From Bradyrhizobium lablabi (GTDB lineage Bacteria; Pseudomonadota; Alphaproteobacteria; Rhizobiales; Xanthobacteraceae): DNA of 64,000 bases. Positions 36,412 to 44,303 of the stretch are shown piece after piece. A program made the position numbers and the translations under genes. The stretch spans positions 4,526,001 to 4,590,000 of the forward strand of contig NZ_LT670844.1 in the NCBI RefSeq assembly GCF_900141755.1. Reading direction: 5' to 3'. The notes below the pieces were generated by a model. It was not told the origin of the DNA. It ran no database searches and saw only the letters and a program-made list of their open reading frames with translations. Position 1 is the first letter of the stretch, and each line of letters opens with the position of its first letter.

Positions 36412-36867
36412 TCAGCTTGACCAGCTGATGGTGATGCCGATGTCGCCAGGAACGCCGCCGGAGAAATCGATGACCTGATATTGGATGCGATAGCCCCGGG
36501 GCTTCAGGTAATCGGTCCAGAGCTGAAAGATCTCCTTCGGTATCCCCGTCAGCGTTTTCTCCCACCCCGGCTCCATCTGGTTGATGGCGCGGCCCTTGTC
36601 GGTGCAAAGCATGTTGGGAAATCGATAGACCTGAACTTCCTTCAGGCCGTTTCGCACGGCCCGCTGAATGACGCTGGAGGCAAGCCTGACCTTCTCGTCC
36701 TCCGAAAGTCCGGACGGCTTGCTGAGCTTCTCGATCAGCGCTCTTTTCTCGGCTTCGGCGGCGGCGGCCGCTCTCGCCTCCTCGTCGGCTTTTTCCGCCT
36801 CCTTGATCGCAGCCTGTTTCTGGATCTCCTTTGCCGTGGGCAGCAGATCGTCGATTTTTTCGGGCAT
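36412..36867 (-). CDS. Hypothetical protein upstream of ppk2
   Basis: A 151-aa soluble protein from the ATG at 36867 (AGGAGAG precedes it). Residues about 12-50 form an Ala/Glu/Lys-rich helix (QKQAAIKEAEKADEEARAAA), and the second half is a compact mixed domain ending YQVIDFSGGVPGDIGITISW. No catalytic motif recognised. It stops 26 bp before the ppk2 start, so it may be a PPK2 partner. Confidence 0.75.
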   Translation of the reverse strand: MPEKIDDLLPTAKEIQKQAAIKEAEKADEEARAAAAAEAEKRALIEKLSKPSGLSEDEKVRLASSVIQRAVRNGLKEVQVYRFPNMLCTDKGRAINQMEPGWEKTLTGIPKEIFQLWTDYLKPRGYRIQYQVIDFSGGVPGDIGITISWSS

Positions 36868-36933
36868 GGGTCTCTCCTCGCAAGGCTCGGCATTTTCCTG
36901 GCGAGGATGCTGAGGGCGCGGAGGCTGGCGGCC

Positions 36934-36947
36934 TTGATCCAAATCAA
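36934..36947. promoter_or_regulatory. FixK/FNR-type box 6
   Basis: TTGAT-CCAA-ATCAA, a perfect consensus, between the divergent ppk2 operon (start 36867) and the exported-protein gene (start 37028); centre about 73 and 87 bp from the starts. Confidence 0.85.
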
Positions 36948-37027
36948 GCCTCCGTTTGGGGTCCCCCTGCAGTCTTTGCACGGTCGAGCCGTTCGAGCCC
37001 GACCAAGCGTGCAGCGAGGAGAATGGA

Positions 37028-37441
37028 ATGAGCGGGAGCCAAAAAGCCGTCTTGGCGGCGGTGACAATGTCGATTGCGGTCTCGGCAGGGCCGGCAAGAG
37101 CGATCGATTTTACCGGGGCGTGGTCTACCAGCGCGGAGGAATGTAAAAACGTATTCGTTCGGAAGGGAAAGGCGAACCAGATCACGTTCGCCCCGATGTC
37201 CGAGGTGCATGGCGGGGGATTTATCGCCGAGCCGAACCGGCTGATCGGACGCACCGCAAAATGCGCGATCAAGGCGAAAAAGGACGACGGTCAGACCGTG
37301 AACATCGTCGCAAGCTGCGCAACCGACATCATGCTCTCCACCGTCCAGTTTCAATTGAACGTGGTCAATCAGGACAAGGTCCGGCGGCTCTTTCCGGGGA
37401 TGGAGGACATGGAAATCTTCTACTACCGCTGCCAGATCTAA
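37028..37441 (+). CDS. Small exported protein, unknown
   Basis: A 137-aa protein with a signal peptide (cleavage near GPARAIDFTG). The mature part opens with FTGAWSTSAEECKNVFVRKG and has four Cys, consistent with two disulfides, and a C-terminal MEDMEIFYYRCQI. Comparable short proteins exist widely in rhizobia without assigned function. The ATG at 37028 follows GAGGAG. It probably leads the operon with the next two genes (35 bp gap). Confidence 0.72.
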   Translation: MSGSQKAVLAAVTMSIAVSAGPARAIDFTGAWSTSAEECKNVFVRKGKANQITFAPMSEVHGGGFIAEPNRLIGRTAKCAIKAKKDDGQTVNIVASCATDIMLSTVQFQLNVVNQDKVRRLFPGMEDMEIFYYRCQI

Positions 37442-37475
37442 CGAAAATCGCCCGAGGCTCTGAGAGGAGGGTCGA

Positions 37476-37934
37476 TTGCACGAACAGCTTCACCCGATGA
37501 CACCTCTTCATTTGCCGTTCTATGTCGTCAAGCCCGGCGAGACCGACGTTTTGATGATCGTGATGGGAATCTTCCTGATTACTGCCGTGCTCGGCGTCGG
37601 CAACATCTATTTGCGATTGCACTCGTTGCCGGAGCGGATGGCGCACAAATCGCAGAAGCTGCAGTTTGAAATCGTCGCTATCCTGGGCTTGCTCGCGTTG
37701 TTTACGCACATCCACCTGTTCTGGATTGCAGCTCTGTTGCTGGCGGTGATCGATATCCCAGATTTTGGCACGCCGCTGCGCAGCATCGCCGGATCGGTCG
37801 AAAAGATAGCCGATTCAACAGAGGGAGCGGCAAAGCAGGAAGCCGCGGATGAAGAAAGCACCGCTCCGGCCGCGACGGCCTCCGACAAGACAGATCACGG
37901 CGTTCCGAAGAAGGAGGTGCGCGGTCATGCTTGA
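37476..37934 (+). CDS. Small inner-membrane protein (DUF3302-like)
   Basis: A 152-aa protein with two membrane helices (VLMIVMGIFLITAVLGVGNIYL at about 25-46 and FEIVAILGLLALFTHIHLFWIAALLLAVI at about 64-93) separated by a charged loop LHSLPERMAHKSQ, then an acidic tail. Its layout and position next to an HlyD-type gene recall the YiaW-YiaV pair (DUF3302 plus HlyD). It starts with TTG at 37476 after GAGGAGGG. It overlaps the next gene by 8 bp. Confidence 0.7.
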   Translation: MHEQLHPMTPLHLPFYVVKPGETDVLMIVMGIFLITAVLGVGNIYLRLHSLPERMAHKSQKLQFEIVAILGLLALFTHIHLFWIAALLLAVIDIPDFGTPLRSIAGSVEKIADSTEGAAKQEAADEESTAPAATASDKTDHGVPKKEVRGHA

Positions 37935-39156
37935 ATTGATGCTCTGCTCGCTATTCACGTTGGTGCCAGACTATCTCTACCGGCGCTATGTCCAGGGCAA
38001 GCGCATTGGCAAGGAAATCACGCTCTTTTCGGTATGGTACGAGCTGCGATGGGGCATCACGGGCTGTCTGATGCTCACGGTCGGGCTCATCACGACGATC
38101 TTCTATTTCCATCCGTCGACCACTTCGGCGATGCTGTTCTTCCGGACGGTTCCGATCGCTCCTGAGACGATAGGACGCGTCGCAGAAGTCAATGTCGGCT
38201 TCAGCCAGTCCGTCACCAAGGGCACCGTGCTGTTCACGCTGGATAGTTCGAAGCAGCAGGCGGCTGTGGAAGCAGCCAAACGGAAGATCGCCGAGGTCGA
38301 TGCGTCGTTGGTCTCCGCAAAGGTCGACGTGGTCAAGGCCGAGGCGCAGATTCAGCAGGCCAACAGCGACTACAAGCAGGCCAAGGACGAGCTGGATGTG
38401 AAGAGCGAGTTGCAGCGGCGCAATCCAGGCATCGTGCCGCAGCGCGATATCGAGAAACTACAGGTGCTCGTCGCCGGACGGCAGGCCGCGATCGATGCTG
38501 CCGCTGCAGCGAAAGAATCTGCGGAAATCAATGTTGCGACCCTTCTGCCGGCAGAGAAGGCAAGCGCGGAAGCAGCCCTTGCGCAGGCCCAGGTCGAGCT
38601 CGACAAGACCGTCGTCCGCGCGGGCGTCGACGGTCGCGTCGAGCAGTTTTCCCTTCGACCCGGCGATATCGTCAATCCGCTTGCGCGACCCGCCGGCGTG
38701 CTGATCCCGGAAGGCGCGGGACAGCGCTCTCTGCAGGCCGGGTTCGGACAGATCGAAGCGCAGGTGCTGAAGCCCGGGATGATTGCTGAGGCGGCGTGCG
38801 TGTCCGTGCCCTGGACTATCATTCCGATGGTCATCACCAACGTGCAGGATTATATCGCAACCGGTCAGTTCCGCGGCGGCGAGCAGCTGATTGACGCGAG
38901 CGCGGCGCGGCCCGGCACAATCCTCGTGTTTCTTGAACCAATCGACAAGAACGGTCTTGCGGATGTAACGGCGGGCAGCTCCTGCATTGTCAATGCCTAC
39001 ACCAGCAATCACGACAAGATCGCATCAAAGGACACTGGCGCCCTTCAGGGCTTCGTGTTGCACGCCATCGACGCGGTCGGTCTGGTGCACGCCATGCTTC
39101 TTCGCATCCAGGCACTGCTGCTGCCGATCCAGACGCTGGTCCTGAGCGGGCACTAA
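37927..39156 (+). CDS. HlyD-family membrane fusion protein
   Basis: A 409-aa periplasmic adaptor. One N-terminal membrane segment at about 36-58, then a barrel-sandwich half (APETIGRVAEVNVGFSQSVTKGTVLFTLD), a long coiled hairpin rich in Ala/Lys/Glu (about 110-220), the returning half (TVVRAGVDGRVEQFSLRPGDIVNPL) and a beta-barrel domain. It has no ABC or RND partner in the window; the DUF3302-like protein is the likely one (YiaV/YiaW, AaeA-like pairs). ATG at 37927 overlaps the previous gene. Confidence 0.88.
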   Translation: MLELMLCSLFTLVPDYLYRRYVQGKRIGKEITLFSVWYELRWGITGCLMLTVGLITTIFYFHPSTTSAMLFFRTVPIAPETIGRVAEVNVGFSQSVTKGTVLFTLDSSKQQAAVEAAKRKIAEVDASLVSAKVDVVKAEAQIQQANSDYKQAKDELDVKSELQRRNPGIVPQRDIEKLQVLVAGRQAAIDAAAAAKESAEINVATLLPAEKASAEAALAQAQVELDKTVVRAGVDGRVEQFSLRPGDIVNPLARPAGVLIPEGAGQRSLQAGFGQIEAQVLKPGMIAEAACVSVPWTIIPMVITNVQDYIATGQFRGGEQLIDASAARPGTILVFLEPIDKNGLADVTAGSSCIVNAYTSNHDKIASKDTGALQGFVLHAIDAVGLVHAMLLRIQALLLPIQTLVLSGH

Positions 39157-39182
39157 AAAGCGCGCGGTTCTCGGGCGGACCT

Positions 39183-39196
39183 TTGATCTTGATCAA
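39183..39196 (+). promoter_or_regulatory. FixK/FNR-type box 7
   Basis: TTGAT-CTTG-ATCAA, a perfect consensus, centred 64 bp before the DUF3300 ATG at 39253. Confidence 0.85.
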
Positions 39197-39252
39197 GCGT
39201 CCGCTCTCCAGTCGGGGTTCCCTCAAGCTTCGGGTTCCGATGGAGACAGGCC

Positions 39253-40839
39253 ATGTTGTGCTGCAGAAAAGCAATGCTGGCTTTAGCGATCATTCTTGCA
39301 ACCCCGTTCACCGCGGTTGCGCAAGGAACGGGCGCGCCGCCTCCGCCATCCGCCACCACACCGCCCCCGCAAGCCGGGGAGGCCCTGCTGAAGCCAGAGC
39401 AACTCGAAGCGCTGGTTGCGCCGATCGCACTCTATCCCGACGCACTGCTCGCCAACATGCTGGCGGCTGCGACCTATCCGCTGGAGGTGGTGACAGCTGC
39501 TCGCTGGGTGAAGGAACACAAGAATCTCAAGGGCGATCAGCTCAAGAGCGAAGTCGACAAGCAGTCCTGGGACGACAGCGTCAAGGCGCTGACCAGCACG
39601 CCGAGCGTGCTTGAGATGATGAACGACAAGCTCGACTGGACCCAACAGCTCGGCGACGCTGTGCTCGCCCAACAGCCGGACGTGATGGATGCGATCCAGC
39701 GCCTGCGGGCGAAGGCTCAGGCCAACAACAAGCTGGTGTCCACCAAGGAACAGAAAGTCACGGTTCAGAAGGTCGAGAACAAGCAGGTGATCGTGATCGA
39801 GCCGACCGATCCGAACGCGATGTACGTTCCCTACTATGAGCCTTCGGTCGTCTACGGCACCTGGCCGTATGCCGACTATCCACCCTATTACTTCGGATAT
39901 CCGTCCTACATCGGCGCCGGCGTCATCGCTGCCGGACTTGCGTTCGGCACGGCCTGGGCCATTGGGCGCTGGGGCAATTATTGGGGCGGCGGCTGCAACT
40001 GGGGCAACAACAACTTCTTCATCAACCGCTCCAATAACATCAATTGGTCGCACAACGCGAACCACCGCCAGGGTGTCCGGTACAACAACGCTAACGTGGC
40101 GCAGCGATTTGGCGGCGACAAGGTGCGTGCCGGCGCCGCTGACAGAATGGACTACCGCGGTCGCGGTGGCCAGCAGGTGCTCAACCCCGATCGTGGAGGT
40201 AACCGTGGACCTGGTGATCGCGGAGGCGATCGCGTCGGTGGCGGCGATCGTGGTGGTGGCAATCGTGTCGACACGCGCGATCGGCCCGGAGGCGGGCAAG
40301 CCAAGGGCGGCGATCGCGGGCCGGGCAAGGGCGGTGGCGCGAAACAGGCGCGGCCGGCTGATCGTGCGCGTCCTTCTGGTGGTGCGAGGGGCGGCGGGCG
40401 TGACAACGCGATGAGGGTGCAATCGGGAAGGGCAGCCAACCTTCAGTCCGCACGCGGCCGGGCCAGCTTCGCAAGTGCCGGTGGTGGTGGGCGCGGGGCT
40501 ATTTCTGCAGGCGGTGGTGGCTTCCGTGGCGGCGGCGGTGGTGGCGGAGGCCGCGGCGGCGGTGGTGGCCGACGGTCCGATCTGTGGCTGAAGCACGGCG
40601 TGGAGCTGCTCGGACGCCTCGAGAATGGACTCGGCTACTATCGGTTCAGCTATCTAGGCAGCGACAAGGCTTACGTCGGCGTCATCGCGCAGGAGGTCGA
40701 GGCGGTGAGGCCTGATGCAGTCACGCGCGGCCGCGATGGCTATCTCAAAGTCTACTACGACAAGCTCGGATTGAAATTCCGCACCTATCAAGACTGGCTC
40801 GCCGGCGGCGCGCAAATTCCAACGCGAGCGAGGATGTGA
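39253..40839 (+). CDS. DUF3300 exported protein with S74-like C-terminal tail
   Basis: A 528-aa protein. Signal peptide (TAVAQGTG), then the DUF3300 domain at about 45-215 (EQLEALVAPIALYPDALLANMLAAATYPLEVV). A long low-complexity region rich in Gly, Arg, Asn and Asp covers about 250-440 (GGGGFRGGGGGGGGRGGG is one part). The last 85 residues (KHGVELLGRLENGLGYYRFS, then AYVGVIAQEVEAVRPDAV) match the intramolecular chaperone domain of S74-type tail-spike and autotransported proteins, which self-cleaves in phage proteins. It overlaps or abuts the DUF2950 gene. FixK box 7 lies upstream. Confidence 0.85.
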   Translation: MLCCRKAMLALAIILATPFTAVAQGTGAPPPPSATTPPPQAGEALLKPEQLEALVAPIALYPDALLANMLAAATYPLEVVTAARWVKEHKNLKGDQLKSEVDKQSWDDSVKALTSTPSVLEMMNDKLDWTQQLGDAVLAQQPDVMDAIQRLRAKAQANNKLVSTKEQKVTVQKVENKQVIVIEPTDPNAMYVPYYEPSVVYGTWPYADYPPYYFGYPSYIGAGVIAAGLAFGTAWAIGRWGNYWGGGCNWGNNNFFINRSNNINWSHNANHRQGVRYNNANVAQRFGGDKVRAGAADRMDYRGRGGQQVLNPDRGGNRGPGDRGGDRVGGGDRGGGNRVDTRDRPGGGQAKGGDRGPGKGGGAKQARPADRARPSGGARGGGRDNAMRVQSGRAANLQSARGRASFASAGGGGRGAISAGGGGFRGGGGGGGGRGGGGGRRSDLWLKHGVELLGRLENGLGYYRFSYLGSDKAYVGVIAQEVEAVRPDAVTRGRDGYLKVYYDKLGLKFRTYQDWLAGGAQIPTRARM

Positions 40840-40841
40840 TC

Positions 40842-41777
40842 ATGACATTGCTTCAGCCGACACGATCCAATCGTTGCTGGTCCACAGGACTGATCGCCGC
40901 CGCCATGCTGCTGCTGTCGATGCCGGCGGCATCAGCCCAGCAATCCTTCCAGTCACCCGAGGACGCCGTAGCAGCCCTCGTTGCAGCAGCGAAATCGGGC
41001 GAGACGAAAGACTTCGTCAAGGTGCTCGGTCGCGACGCCGCTGATATCGTCGAGTCCGGAGACATGGTCGCGGATAATGACACACGACAGCGTTTCGTCG
41101 CTGCCTTCGACGCCAAGCATTCCATCAGCATGGAAGGCAGCAAGAAGGCGATCCTCATGCTCGGCAAGGACGACTTCCCGTTTCCGATCCCGCTCTACCA
41201 CACGAAAACGGGTTGGGAATTCGACACGGCCGCCGGCCGCATTGAGATCCTTTATCGTCGGATTGGGCGCAACGAGCTCGACGCGATCCAGACGTGTCTC
41301 GCCTATGTCGACGCACAGAATGAATATGCCGATAAGGACCGCGACGCGGGGCCGGGAGTCTATGCTCAGCGCATTGTCTCCAGCTCCGGCAAGAAGGATG
41401 GCCTCTATTGGCCGTCGGATGGTGATCAGAGCCCGCTGGGTGAACTTGCTGCACAGGCGTCAGCAGAAGGCTACAAGGTCGGTAGCGGCGAGCCACAGCC
41501 TTACCACGGCTATTACTTTCGCATCCTGACTCGACAGGGGCCAAACGCTCCCGGCGGCGAGCTGGACTATGTCGTCAATGGCAAGATGATTGGCGGCTTC
41601 GCACTCATCGCTTACCCCGCCGAATACGGCAATTCCGGCGTCATGACCTTCGAGGTCAATCATGCCGGCACAGTTTACCAAAAGGATCTCGGCGAGCTGA
41701 CAGAAGTGATTGCGAAGCGCGTGAAATGGTTCGACCCCGATCAAACCTGGAAGAAGATCGAGGTCACGAGCCCGTAA
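40842..41777 (+). CDS. DUF2950 exported protein
   Basis: About 311 aa. Signal peptide (AAASAQQ), then a domain with FQSPEDAVAALVAAAKSGET, GWEFDTAAGRIEILYRRIG, NELDAIQTCLAYVDAQNEYA and YHGYYFRILTRQGPNAPGG, the DUF2950 signature series. DUF2950 and DUF3300 genes often sit together; the function of both is unknown, probably envelope-associated. I start it at the ATG 40842 (GAGGA seven bases upstream); a GTG at 40836 overlapping DUF3300 is also open. Confidence 0.88.
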   Translation: MTLLQPTRSNRCWSTGLIAAAMLLLSMPAASAQQSFQSPEDAVAALVAAAKSGETKDFVKVLGRDAADIVESGDMVADNDTRQRFVAAFDAKHSISMEGSKKAILMLGKDDFPFPIPLYHTKTGWEFDTAAGRIEILYRRIGRNELDAIQTCLAYVDAQNEYADKDRDAGPGVYAQRIVSSSGKKDGLYWPSDGDQSPLGELAAQASAEGYKVGSGEPQPYHGYYFRILTRQGPNAPGGELDYVVNGKMIGGFALIAYPAEYGNSGVMTFEVNHAGTVYQKDLGELTEVIAKRVKWFDPDQTWKKIEVTSP

Positions 41778-41799
41778 TAGCAACAGGAGGGTCGTTCCG

Positions 41800-42243
41800 A
41801 TGGGTAAATACTTCCTAAAACTTGCTCTGGTGATGCTACTGGCCTCGGTTGTCCTGACGAGGCCATCTCACGCTGTTACGGGTTATGTTCACGTCGAGTT
41901 CCTGAAGGCTGGGTTGATTGTCGGAGCCGGCTTCGGCCGCGGGGTGCTAACTTATCGCGGTCGCGACTATCGTTTTAAGATCTCGGGTCTGAGTTTGGGT
42001 CTAACAGCTGGAACATCCACCACGCGACTCGATGGGCGGGCCTCTCATCTGCATCAATTGAGCGACTTTGCCGGGACCTATGCTGCGGTTGGCCTTGGTG
42101 GGGCTTGGGTCGCGGGAACCGGCGGCGTGCAGCTGAAGAATGACAAGGGTGTGACTATCACGCTGCAAGGCAGGAGGGTGGGCTTGGAAGTTGCGGCCAA
42201 TCTGAGCGGCATCAGCATTCTATTCGAGCAGCCCGTGAACTGA
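41800..42243 (+). CDS. Glycine-rich exported protein (paralogue 2 of 3)
   Basis: A 147-aa protein homologous over its full length to the product of 35108: signal peptide, VHVEFLKAGLIVGAGFGRGV, LTYRGRDYRFKISGLSLGL, GTSTTRLDGRASHLHQLSDF, GTGGVQLKNDKGVTITLQG. GGAGGG precedes the ATG. It follows the DUF2950 gene by 22 bp and so should share FixK box 7. Confidence 0.78.
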   Translation: MGKYFLKLALVMLLASVVLTRPSHAVTGYVHVEFLKAGLIVGAGFGRGVLTYRGRDYRFKISGLSLGLTAGTSTTRLDGRASHLHQLSDFAGTYAAVGLGGAWVAGTGGVQLKNDKGVTITLQGRRVGLEVAANLSGISILFEQPVN

Positions 42244-42336
42244 AGCGCGCGCGCTGGGGTTGAAGCGTTCAGCGGTCCCGTAGGCGAGGTTGGTCGTTGA
42301 ACAATGTCTCTGGCAGGAAGGATCTCATGCGCAACC

Positions 42337-42594
42337 ATGCAAATCACGCTCAAACTCGCTCTGGTCGCGCTGGTGGCAGCGACACTGTTCATCCGACCGG
42401 CGGACGTGAAGATGGGTTCTGTTCGCGTCGTCTTCACAAAGGCGGCGCTGGTCGCGGGTGGAGGCATCGGACGCGCCGTATTGACCTTTGATGGCCGCGA
42501 CCATCCCTTCCGGGTGTATGGCCTGAGTGTCGGCGTTACGATCGGAGCATCGATCGCCAGGTTGACCGGACGGGCCTCATATCTGCATCAGTAA
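42337..42594 (+). pseudogene. Truncated glycine-rich exported protein (paralogue 3 of 3)
   Basis: An 85-aa third copy of the family: VRVVFTKAALVAGGGIGRAV, LTFDGRDHPFRVYGLSVGV, GASIARLTGRASYLHQ, then a stop exactly where the other two continue with the Gly-rich second half. About 60 residues are missing. ATG at 42304 is an alternative start. It may be a decaying duplicate or a short functional form. Confidence 0.7.
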
Positions 42595-42665
42595 AGGGTA
42601 AGTCCTTTCCAAAAAGGGGCGGAGACGGCAGTTCGGATTTCAGCCTCGACGATCATACGTTCGCG

Positions 42666-42959
42666 ATGAAAATCGCATCGGCATTGACGTCGGAACTCAA
42701 GGATCGAAACTCCCGCGCAAAACTGGTGGCGGGCTGGACGGGTGCGAACGAGCGCACGGTCAAAAATTGGTTTTCAGGACGATATGCACCCTGCGGCCGA
42801 CACCTCGTGGTATTGGCTCAACATTCAGACCACGTGTTAAATGCCATTTTGTTAATGGCGGATCGGCAGGATCGGCTTTTGGGTGAAAAGGTAGCGGACC
42901 TGAGGCGAAAGGTGTTGGAGTTGGCGGCCATCATCGGGGAGCCTGAGCTGGATGAATAA
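42666..42959 (+). CDS. Small HTH-like protein
   Basis: A 97-aa protein with a phage-repressor-like N-terminus: ALTSELKDRNSRAKLVAGWT, then GANERTVKNWFSGRYAPCG, which reads as a helix-turn-helix (VAGWTGANERTVKNWF), followed by a helical Leu/Arg-rich tail. Similar genes in this group are linked to mobile DNA. It marks the point where the accessory stretch begins. Confidence 0.65.
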   Translation: MKIASALTSELKDRNSRAKLVAGWTGANERTVKNWFSGRYAPCGRHLVVLAQHSDHVLNAILLMADRQDRLLGEKVADLRRKVLELAAIIGEPELDE

Positions 42960-43710
42960 CCCCGCGCCGGACTCGCGGATCCGGTAAATCAGGCCGTTCG
43001 ACAGGGGCGTGGCGCCGATGTTGGCGTTTGGGGTCCGCACTTCGGCTCTACCGATTGGATGGCTGCCAGGCGCGGCCGTGAAGCCAGTACAGCCATCGCC
43101 GGTCTGACGGGGGCATTCGGCGGCCTGGGCCGCCTTTTCCAAAGGAACCTAGCCCGGGTCCGTTAGACTACTATGGGCTACGTGGAGATCCTCAGGGATG
43201 GGCCGCGTAGTGGCGATCTCGCGCTGCATTCCTGTCCTCGCCAACGCGACAACGGACCTGCACGACCTTCAGCGGACGGTTCTGCTGGTTCGGCTTCTCG
43301 ATCAGGTCAACGGCGCGGGAATGTCGATTGATGAAGGACGCGTTGACCACAGCCTGAAATTTTCGAACGCAGCCGGCAGCGCCGGCGTTCGAAAATTGCT
43401 AGCGCGCAACAATTCCGTATCTCGTGAACATAAAACATTTGACGCGGTGAATTTTCTCTGTGCTTAGATCATCACATTCGCCGCGGGTGTTATTGCCCGC
43501 ACTCTTGAGGACCGTGATGCGCAACGCACGCACACACATCGCAGAGACTGCCGCTCGCGTCCGACCGCTTATTCGGCTGGCCGATTGGTCGTGCATGTCC
43601 GCGACGACACGGGGTCCGAATTTTCAGCTCGAAGCGGAGCTGATCCGAAAAGCAAGAGTGTAACTCTCGGCGCAGGGCCGCTCCCTCCGCCGAACCGGCA
43701 GGAGGGCAAG
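42960..43710. other. Stretch without a supported gene
   Basis: About 750 bases. Short frames exist on both strands (for example 43198-43467 plus) but none shows a domain, a signal peptide and a ribosome site together. I see no repeats of note and no RNA gene. Confidence 0.4.
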
Positions 43711-43947
43711 ATGAACGCCCGCAACGACGTCAAGAGACCATCCGACCAGAGCTTGGACGCGAGGCTTGTGCTGGCAGCGGCTCGACTGCGATTTGCTGCG
43801 CGGGTTGATTTTCTCGTCGCTCGCTGGCTCGAACGCTGCGCCACGAACGTCGAGGCCGCACAACGGTTGTTCAAGACCGATCGGAAGCCCACACGTGAGT
43901 TCGGGGATGGGCGTGAGCCTTGTCGTTTCATCTCCACGTTGGGATGA
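43711..43947 (+). CDS. Small hypothetical protein
   Basis: A 78-aa basic protein with a helical centre (LVLAAARLRFAARVDFLVARW). GGAGGG lies five bases before the ATG. An overlapping frame runs on the opposite strand from 44061, so only one of the two may be real; this one has the better ribosome site. No family recognised. Confidence 0.4.
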   Translation: MNARNDVKRPSDQSLDARLVLAAARLRFAARVDFLVARWLERCATNVEAAQRLFKTDRKPTREFGDGREPCRFISTLG

Positions 43948-44303
43948 GTCCCCATAACGCAATTTGTCCCGACCGGCGAATGCCACGTCCACTTCGTCGG
44001 CGGGGCATTCTGCAATGGCCTTTTTGAAGGCGGCCATTACCTGATCGTGGCGACCGCTCATCTGAATTGGTCCTTCGTTACAGATCATCAAATGGCCAAT
44101 CATCCATCGATTCGACGTCTCCGCGTTCGATGCGATCGTGCAGCGCCCGGGCCTTGTCCCTCGGCAAGTCGTACACACACACTGAACCGCAAGACGTCGA
44201 GGGCGGCGGACTCTGTTTACTGTTGAGGACAGAACATTGCTTGCGCTTCGGCCGGCCTAACTTGGCGGCACTGACGTAACGTCACCCGGTGTGATATTGG
44301 TTC
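43948..44303. other. Intergenic stretch with possible micro-ORFs
   Basis: On the minus strand a GTG-started frame of about 32 codons (ending ERGDVESMDDWPFDDL, stop near 44084) is followed by an ATG at 44061 with AAGGA eight bases before it. Both look protein-like over a short distance only. No other feature seen. Confidence 0.3.

Noticed and set aside
36386..36883. N-terminal extension of PPK2 to 36883
   Set aside because: It is the out-of-frame shadow of the upstream 151-aa gene; PPK2 similarity and a ribosome site start at 36385.
40200..40580. CRISPR-like or tandem DNA repeat in the Gly-rich region of the DUF3300 gene
   Set aside because: The repetition follows codons for Gly/Asp/Arg within one reading frame; there are no constant repeats with unique spacers. 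No CRISPR array was found anywhere in the window.
43624..44061. Minus-strand frame from ATG 44061 (MSGRHDQVMAAFKKAIAECP)
   Set aside because: The first 35 codons look plausible and have AAGGA upstream, but the rest is antisense to a better-supported small gene and has no protein-like pattern.
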